Shown one piece after another: positions 58,987 to 64,000 of a stretch of 64,000 bases of DNA (its first letter is position 1; each line of letters opens with the position of its first letter). The stretch spans positions 248,001-312,000 of the forward strand of contig NC_007404.1 in NCBI RefSeq assembly GCF_000012745.1. The letters run 5' to 3'. A program made the position numbers and the translations under genes. The notes beneath the pieces are model-generated. The model saw nothing but the letters and a program-made list of their open reading frames with translations, was not told where the DNA came from and ran no database searches. The DNA comes from Thiobacillus denitrificans ATCC 25259 (lineage in GTDB: Bacteria > Pseudomonadota > Gammaproteobacteria > Burkholderiales > Thiobacillaceae).

Positions 58987-60207
58987 ATGGACGGCCTGTT
59001 GTTCCTCGCGCACCGCATCCCGTTTCCGCCCAACAAGGGCGACAAGATCCGTTCCTTCCATCTGCTGCGTCATCTGAGTACGCGTCACGCGATCCACCTC
59101 GGCGCCTTCGTCGACGACCCCGACGACTGGCAATACCGGGACGCGCTGAAACCCTATTGCGCGTCGATCAAGCTCGTTCCGCTGCATCCGCGTCGCGCCC
59201 GCCTGCGCAGCGTGAGTGGACTCCTGACAGGCGAGGCGCTGACGCTGCCGTATTACCGCAGTGCTGCGCTCGCGCGCTGGGCCGAAGCGCTGGCGCGCGA
59301 GGGCACGGTCACCGGCGGGCTCGCGTTCTCCTCGGCGATGGCGCAAAGCATGCCGCCGACGCTTGCGCGGCGCGTGCTCGACATGGTCGACGTCGACTCC
59401 GACAAATGGGCGCAGTACGCGCCGACCCGGCGCTGGCCGCTGTCGTGCATCTACGCACGCGAGGCGCGCAAGCTCGCGGCGTGGGAAGCCCGCGTCGCCG
59501 AGACATTCGACGCCACGCTGCTCGTCTCGCCCGAGGAAGCGCGCCTGCTGCAGCAGCGCGCGCCGGCCGCGCGCGACCGGATCGCGGCCTTCGAGAACGG
59601 CGTCGACGCCGATTATTTTTCGCCCGAGCGCGATTATCCGAATCCGTATGCCGCCGACGTGCGCGCCGTGGTATTCACGGGCGCGATGGATTACTGGCCG
59701 AACGTCGACGCGGTGACCTGGTTCGCCGAGCATGTTTTCCCGGCCGTCCGCGAGGCCGTGCCGACGGCGCAATTCACCATCGTCGGCAGCCGCCCGAGCG
59801 ACGCCGTGCATGCGCTCGGCCGCCGGCCCGGCGTCGTGGTCACCGGCAGCGTCGCCGACGTGCGGCCGTGGATCGCCCACGCGGCGTGTGCGGTCGCGCC
59901 GCTGCGCATCGCCCGCGGCGTGCAGAACAAGGTGCTCGAGGCGATGGCGATGGCGCGCCCGGTCGTCGTGACGCCGCAGGCGGCCGAAGGTATCCGCGGC
60001 GCACCCGGCCGCGAGTTCGATCTCGCGCTCGACGAGCCGGGGCTCGTGCGCAGCGTCGTCGCCCGCCTGCTTTCGCCGGCTGCGAACCTGCTCGGGCGCG
60101 ACTGCATCCTCGCCCGCTACGACTGGGGCCGCAACGTCGCTGCCGTCGATGCCTTGTTCACGGCGCCGCCCGCCGTCCTGCCTGACTCGGAGACCTGCCC
60201 CGCATGA
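58987..60207 (+). CDS. XrtA-system glycosyltransferase, TIGR03087 type
   Basis: 406 residues. Opening FLAHRIPFPPNKGDKIRSFHLLRHLS is diagnostic for this group. C-terminal GT-B domain with ENGVDADYF, VVFTGAMDYWPNVDAV and the donor site PLRIARGVQNKVLEAMAMARPVV. Adds a sugar to lipid-linked intermediates in the cytoplasm. ATGA overlap with exosortase. Confidence 0.92.
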   Translation: MDGLLFLAHRIPFPPNKGDKIRSFHLLRHLSTRHAIHLGAFVDDPDDWQYRDALKPYCASIKLVPLHPRRARLRSVSGLLTGEALTLPYYRSAALARWAEALAREGTVTGGLAFSSAMAQSMPPTLARRVLDMVDVDSDKWAQYAPTRRWPLSCIYAREARKLAAWEARVAETFDATLLVSPEEARLLQQRAPAARDRIAAFENGVDADYFSPERDYPNPYAADVRAVVFTGAMDYWPNVDAVTWFAEHVFPAVREAVPTAQFTIVGSRPSDAVHALGRRPGVVVTGSVADVRPWIAHAACAVAPLRIARGVQNKVLEAMAMARPVVVTPQAAEGIRGAPGREFDLALDEPGLVRSVVARLLSPAANLLGRDCILARYDWGRNVAAVDALFTAPPAVLPDSETCPA

Positions 60208-61751
60208 GCGCCGTGCCCGATTCCCTGCCTGCCGTGCGACCCCATGCCTGGGCGTCGGTGGCGGCGCTGACCCTCGGCGTCGCCGTGATCGTCGCGGGCA
60301 TGTTCTGGCCGACGCTCCATTCGATGATCGAGATCTGGGAGCGCTCCGAAACCTTCGCCCACGGCTTTCTGATCTTCCCGATCAGTGTCTGGCTGATCTG
60401 GCGACAGCGCGATACCCTGGCGCGGATCGCGCCGCAGACCGACCCGCGCGGCCTGGTGCTGCTCGCGGCCGGCGGCGCTGCCTGGCTGCTCGCCGAAGCC
60501 GGCAGCGTCAACGTCGTCGCCCAGTACGCGTTGATCGTGATGCTGATCGCGACGGTCTGGACGCTGCTCGGTTGGGCCTTCGTGTGGGCGGCGTTCTTTC
60601 CGCTCATGTTCCTGTTCTTCGCAGTGCCGGTCGGCGAATTCCTGATCCAGCCGCTGATGGGCGTGACCGCCGACTTCACGGTCGCGCTGCTGCAGATCAC
60701 CGGCGTCCCGGTGTACCGCGAAGGCATGTTTTTCAGCGTCCCGAGCGGCGACTGGTCGGTTGTCGAGGGCTGTTCCGGCTTGCGTTACCTGATCGCGTCG
60801 GTCACGCTCGGCGCGCTCTACGCCTATCTGACCTACCGTTCCTGGCAGCGGCGGCTGCTCTTCACCGTGGCCGCGATGATCGTGCCGGTCTTCGCCAACG
60901 GCGCGCGCGCCTACATGATCGTGATGATCGCTCACCTGTCCGACATGAAGCTCGCGCTCGGCGTCGACCACTACATCTACGGCTGGGTGTTCTTCGGGAT
61001 CGTGATGCTGCTGCTGTTCTGGATCGGCAGCTTCTGGCGCGAGGACGAGACGCAGGCGCCGGCCGACGGCGCCGTGATTGCGCCGGCGTCGCCGCAAGCC
61101 CGTGGGATCGGCGTGCTCCCGGCGGCCCTGCTCCTCGTGCTCGGCGCGGTGCTGTGGCCGGCTTATGCCCGCTGGCTCGACGCCCGCCCGCTGCCGGACA
61201 TGCCGGCGCTGCAGATCGAGGCCGAGGGCGGCTGGGAGCGCGGCGCAGCGTTCACGAGCTGGCTGCCGCACTGGGTCGGCGCCGACCGTCAGCTGCGCGC
61301 GTTTTACATCCAGGCCGGGCGCCCGGTTTTCCTCGAACTCAATTACTACGCGACCCAGCGCCAGGACGCCGAGCTCGTCAATTCGCAGAACTTCATGATC
61401 CGGCAGAAAGATCCGGTGTGGTCGAACGTCGGCGAAGCGGTCGTCGCGGTCGAGATCGGCGGGATCGAACGCCCCGTGCGGCAGGCCCGAATGCGCGGCG
61501 GGAACGGCCAGCGCCTGCTCGTCTGGCAGTGGAACCTGATCAACCAGAAAGCCGTCGTCAACGACCATCTCGCCAAGCTCGTGCTCGCCTGGGACCGCGT
61601 CCGCCTGCGCCGCGACGACGGCCTCTCGGTGCTGATCGCGACGCCCTACGAGGAAGGCCGTATCGACGACGCGGCAGCGACGCTCGCGCGCTTCGCGGCG
61701 GACATGGGCCCGGCGCTGGAAAAAACGCTCGATCGGGTCGACGGGAAGTGA
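60204..61751 (+). CDS. xrtA: Exosortase A fused to EpsI domain
   Basis: 515 residues. Residues 1-275 hold about eight membrane helices with exosortase catalytic residues C190 (VVEGCSGLRYL), R235 (FANGARAYMIVM) and H256 (GVDHYIYGW). Residues about 300-515 are the EpsI domain, periplasmic after another membrane helix (GVLPAALLLVLGAVLWPAYA). Cleaves PEP-CTERM proteins after transport. Fusion is the normal XrtA layout. The only obvious substrate in the window is the protein encoded at 46057-46848. Confidence 0.95.
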   Translation: MSAVPDSLPAVRPHAWASVAALTLGVAVIVAGMFWPTLHSMIEIWERSETFAHGFLIFPISVWLIWRQRDTLARIAPQTDPRGLVLLAAGGAAWLLAEAGSVNVVAQYALIVMLIATVWTLLGWAFVWAAFFPLMFLFFAVPVGEFLIQPLMGVTADFTVALLQITGVPVYREGMFFSVPSGDWSVVEGCSGLRYLIASVTLGALYAYLTYRSWQRRLLFTVAAMIVPVFANGARAYMIVMIAHLSDMKLALGVDHYIYGWVFFGIVMLLLFWIGSFWREDETQAPADGAVIAPASPQARGIGVLPAALLLVLGAVLWPAYARWLDARPLPDMPALQIEAEGGWERGAAFTSWLPHWVGADRQLRAFYIQAGRPVFLELNYYATQRQDAELVNSQNFMIRQKDPVWSNVGEAVVAVEIGGIERPVRQARMRGGNGQRLLVWQWNLINQKAVVNDHLAKLVLAWDRVRLRRDDGLSVLIATPYEEGRIDDAAATLARFAADMGPALEKTLDRVDGK

Positions 61752-62896
61752 CGGTCCATATCGTGCACGTCGTCCACCGCTTCGACACCGGCGGCATGGA
61801 AAACGGCATGGTCAATCTTTTCAACACGCTTCCGCCCGAGCGTTTTCGCCACACGGTCGTGGCGCTCACCGATTACAGCGCCTTCCGCCATCGCATCACC
61901 GCGCAGCGCGTCGATTTTCACGCACTCAACCGGCCGCCCGGCCACGACGTCGGCTGGGCGCTGCAACTCTGGCGCCTGTTGCGCCGGCTCAAGCCCGACC
62001 TCGTGCATACGCGCAACCTCGCCGCGCTCGAAGCGCAGTTCGTCGCGGCGGCCGCCGGCGTGCGCGCGACTGTGCACGGCGAGCATGGCCGCGATGTCTT
62101 CGACCTTCACGGCCGCAACTGGAAGTACAACCTGCTGCGCCGGGCGGCGCGGCCGCTGGTGACCAACTATCTCGCCGTGAGCCGCGACCTCGAGGCCTGG
62201 CTGCGCCGCGACATCGGCGTGCCGGCGCATCGCCTGCACCAGGTTTACAACGGCGTCGACAGCGTGAAATTCCATCCGCGCAGCGGGCCGCGGCCTGACT
62301 TCGCCCACCCCGAGAGCATAGTGTTCGGCTCGGTCGGGCGCATGGTCGAGGTCAAGAATTACCCGCTGCTGGTGCGGGCGTTCATCCAGCTCATGCGCCA
62401 GCAGCCGGACCGCGCCGAGCGCGCGCGGCTCGCGATCGTCGGCGCCGGCCCGGCGCGCGAGGCCTGCCTCGAGATGCTGCAAGGCGCCGGCCTCGATCAC
62501 CTTGCCTGGCTGCCGGGCGAGCGCGACGACATCGCGGCGGTCATGCAGGCGCTCGACGTCTTCGTCCTGCCGTCGAAAAACGAGGGCGTCTCCAATACCA
62601 TCCTCGAAGCCTTCGCGAGCGGCCTGCCGGTCATCGCGACGGCGGTCGGCGGCAACGTCGAACTGGTCGAACACGGCGTCAGCGGCCTGCTCGTGCCGTC
62701 CGACGACCTCGACGAGATGGTACGGGCCTTGCTCTTCTACCTCGACTCGCCGGCCCGCATCGGCGCGCACGGCAAGGCGGCGCGCGAGCGTGCCGAGCAG
62801 CGCTTCAGCATCCCGGCGATGGCGCGGGCCTACGCCGACGTTTACGAACAGACGCTTGGCAGGCGACGCCAAACGGCCGTCGACCGGCCCGAATAA
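61748..62896 (+). CDS. XrtA-system glycosyltransferase, TIGR03088 type
   Basis: 382 residues, GT4 family. N-terminal HVVHRFDTGGMENGMVNLFN and C-terminal GSVGRMVEVKNYPLLVRAF, then the donor site SKNEGVSNTILEAFASGLPVI with the E-X7-E pattern. Acts on EPS repeat unit. GTG start overlapping xrtA stop (GTGA). Confidence 0.93.
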   Translation: MTVHIVHVVHRFDTGGMENGMVNLFNTLPPERFRHTVVALTDYSAFRHRITAQRVDFHALNRPPGHDVGWALQLWRLLRRLKPDLVHTRNLAALEAQFVAAAAGVRATVHGEHGRDVFDLHGRNWKYNLLRRAARPLVTNYLAVSRDLEAWLRRDIGVPAHRLHQVYNGVDSVKFHPRSGPRPDFAHPESIVFGSVGRMVEVKNYPLLVRAFIQLMRQQPDRAERARLAIVGAGPAREACLEMLQGAGLDHLAWLPGERDDIAAVMQALDVFVLPSKNEGVSNTILEAFASGLPVIATAVGGNVELVEHGVSGLLVPSDDLDEMVRALLFYLDSPARIGAHGKAARERAEQRFSIPAMARAYADVYEQTLGRRRQTAVDRPE

Positions 62897-62920
62897 TCGA
62901 CAGAACAGGATTCGACACGC

Positions 62921-64000
62921 ATGTGCGGCATCACCGGGATTTTCGACACCAGCGGCGTCAACGCGATTTCACGCGACCTGCTGCAGCGCATGAACGAGAC
63001 CCAGCACCACCGCGGTCCCGACGAAGGCGGCCTGCATCTCGAACCTGGACTCGGGCTCGGGCATCGGCGCCTGTCGATCATCGACCTGTCGAGCGGTCAG
63101 CAGCCCTTGGCGAACGAGGACGGCAGCGTCGTCGTCGTGTTCAACGGCGAGATCTACAACTTCCAGGAACTCGTCCCAGAGCTCGAGGCGCTCGGCCATG
63201 TCTTCCGCACCCATTCCGACACCGAAGTCATCGTCCACGCGTGGGAGGCCTGGGGCGAGGCATGCGTCGCGCGCTTTCGCGGCATGTTCGCGTTCGTGCT
63301 GTGGGATCGCAACCAGGAAACGCTCTTCGTGGTGCGCGACCGCTTCGGCGTCAAACCGCTCTATTACGCCTTCCTCGACACCGGCGAGTTCATTTTCGGT
63401 TCCGAGCTCAAGTCGCTGATGGTCCACCCGAGTCTCGGGCGCGAGGTCGACCCGCTCGCGGTCGAGGACTACTTCGCCTACGGCTACGTGCCCGAGCCGC
63501 GCACCATCTTCAAGCGCGTGCACAAGCTGCCGCCCGGCTTCACGCTGACGCTGAAGCGCGGTGCGCCGCGCGCGCTGCCGAAGCAATACTGGGACATGCC
63601 CTTCGCGCCGGTCGCGGTGAAGGACGAAGCCGGCGCGATGGACGAGCTGGTCGAACGCATGAAGGAATCGATCCGCCTGCGCATGATCGCCGACGTGCCG
63701 CTCGGCGCCTTCCTCTCGGGCGGCGTCGACTCGAGCGCCGTCGTCGCGATGATGGCGACCCAGTCGTCGACGCCGGTCAACACCTGCTCGATCGGCTTCG
63801 ACGACCCGGCGTTCAACGAGATCGAGTACGCGCAGCAGGTCGCCGACCGCTACCACACCCGGCACCACGTCGAGACCGTCGCCGCCGACGACTTCAGCCT
63901 GGTTGGCAAGCTCGCCCAGGTCTACGACGAGCCCTACGCTGATTCGTCGGCGCTGCCGACCTATCGCGTCTGCGAACTCGCGCGCAAGCACGTCAAGGTC
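62921..64000 (+). CDS. asnB: Asparagine-synthase-like amidotransferase of the XrtA system (partial)
   Basis: 360 residues before the right window edge. N-terminal glutaminase with Cys2 (MCGITGIF), RGPDEGG (31-37) and NGEIYN; synthetase domain with PP-loop SGGVDSS (266-272). XrtA clusters carry a dedicated member (TIGR03108 type) that probably amidates a sugar acid or peptide of the polysaccharide rather than aspartate. It continues beyond the window, so the C-terminus is not seen. Confidence 0.92.
   Translation, partial: MCGITGIFDTSGVNAISRDLLQRMNETQHHRGPDEGGLHLEPGLGLGHRRLSIIDLSSGQQPLANEDGSVVVVFNGEIYNFQELVPELEALGHVFRTHSDTEVIVHAWEAWGEACVARFRGMFAFVLWDRNQETLFVVRDRFGVKPLYYAFLDTGEFIFGSELKSLMVHPSLGREVDPLAVEDYFAYGYVPEPRTIFKRVHKLPPGFTLTLKRGAPRALPKQYWDMPFAPVAVKDEAGAMDELVERMKESIRLRMIADVPLGAFLSGGVDSSAVVAMMATQSSTPVNTCSIGFDDPAFNEIEYAQQVADRYHTRHHVETVAADDFSLVGKLAQVYDEPYADSSALPTYRVCELARKHVKV

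Noticed and set aside
60204-61751. Exosortase-EpsI fusion as a novelty
   Set aside because: This fusion is the standard architecture of exosortase A.

Overview
The window is a contiguous piece of a high-GC betaproteobacterial chromosome. No host is named, but the gene order argues for a free-living, probably lithoautotrophic betaproteobacterium close to Thiobacillus and its relatives (inference). The signs are lysA-lptM-cyaY, argH next to an AlgZ/AlgR pair, gatCAB opposite mreBCD-mrdA-rodA-rlpA-dacC-dat-ybeD-lipB, and a complete XrtA (exosortase A) exopolysaccharide cluster. Coding density is very high, with many ATGA/GTGA stop-start overlaps and many GTG/TTG starts. I see no tRNA, rRNA, CRISPR array, insertion sequence or prophage.

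Layout. 0-6 kb: end of a lysine/alanine-rich DNA-binding protein gene, lysA-lptM, cyaY, a MarR regulator with a cysteine-rich tail, argH, and an AlgZ/AlgR-type two-component pair. 5.9-6.1 kb: an intergenic region that looks like a small RNA gene with its own promoter, palindrome and strong terminator. 6-14.5 kb: NUDIX hydrolase, an AT-richer orphan secreted protein, metH, a rhodanese, and a ubiK-comM-VIT/CCC1 operon. 14.5-17.4 kb: a nitrogen-control operon (TorF porin, glnK, amtB) preceded by two NtrC-type sites and a sigma-54 promoter. 17.4-20 kb: folE and a lipoprotein/OmpA pair. 20-25.8 kb: a tight operon joining an unknown P-loop protein, metA and an MlaFED-like lipid ABC system. 25.8-29.9 kb: a SafE-type membrane protein, ampG, xth, pyrE. 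30-42.5 kb: gatCAB opposite a long cell-shape and peptidoglycan operon that runs into lipB. 42.5-46 kb: lipB and lipA are separated by a TrpD-like protein plus Rieske ferredoxin, and a TlpA-like thioredoxin with a partner.

46-64 kb: a PEP-CTERM protein gene, an ABC-2 exporter with three small downstream-type genes, then an EPS operon running past the window end: export lipoprotein, chain-length determinant, tyrosine autokinase, outer-membrane barrel, ATPase, wecB, deacetylase, FemAB, glycosyltransferase, exosortase A-EpsI, glycosyltransferase, asparagine-synthase-like amidotransferase. Both the EPS operon and the divergent PEP-CTERM gene carry good sigma-54 -24/-12 elements, each with a TGTCG/CGACA inverted repeat at a typical enhancer distance. 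This suggests one sigma-54 regulon that co-produces matrix polysaccharide and exosortase substrate.

The most interesting observations are the candidate small RNA, the double sigma-54 control of the exosortase system, a PBP5-like protein whose motif residues are altered in all three penicillin-binding motifs, and the TrpD-like/Rieske pair inserted between lipB and lipA.
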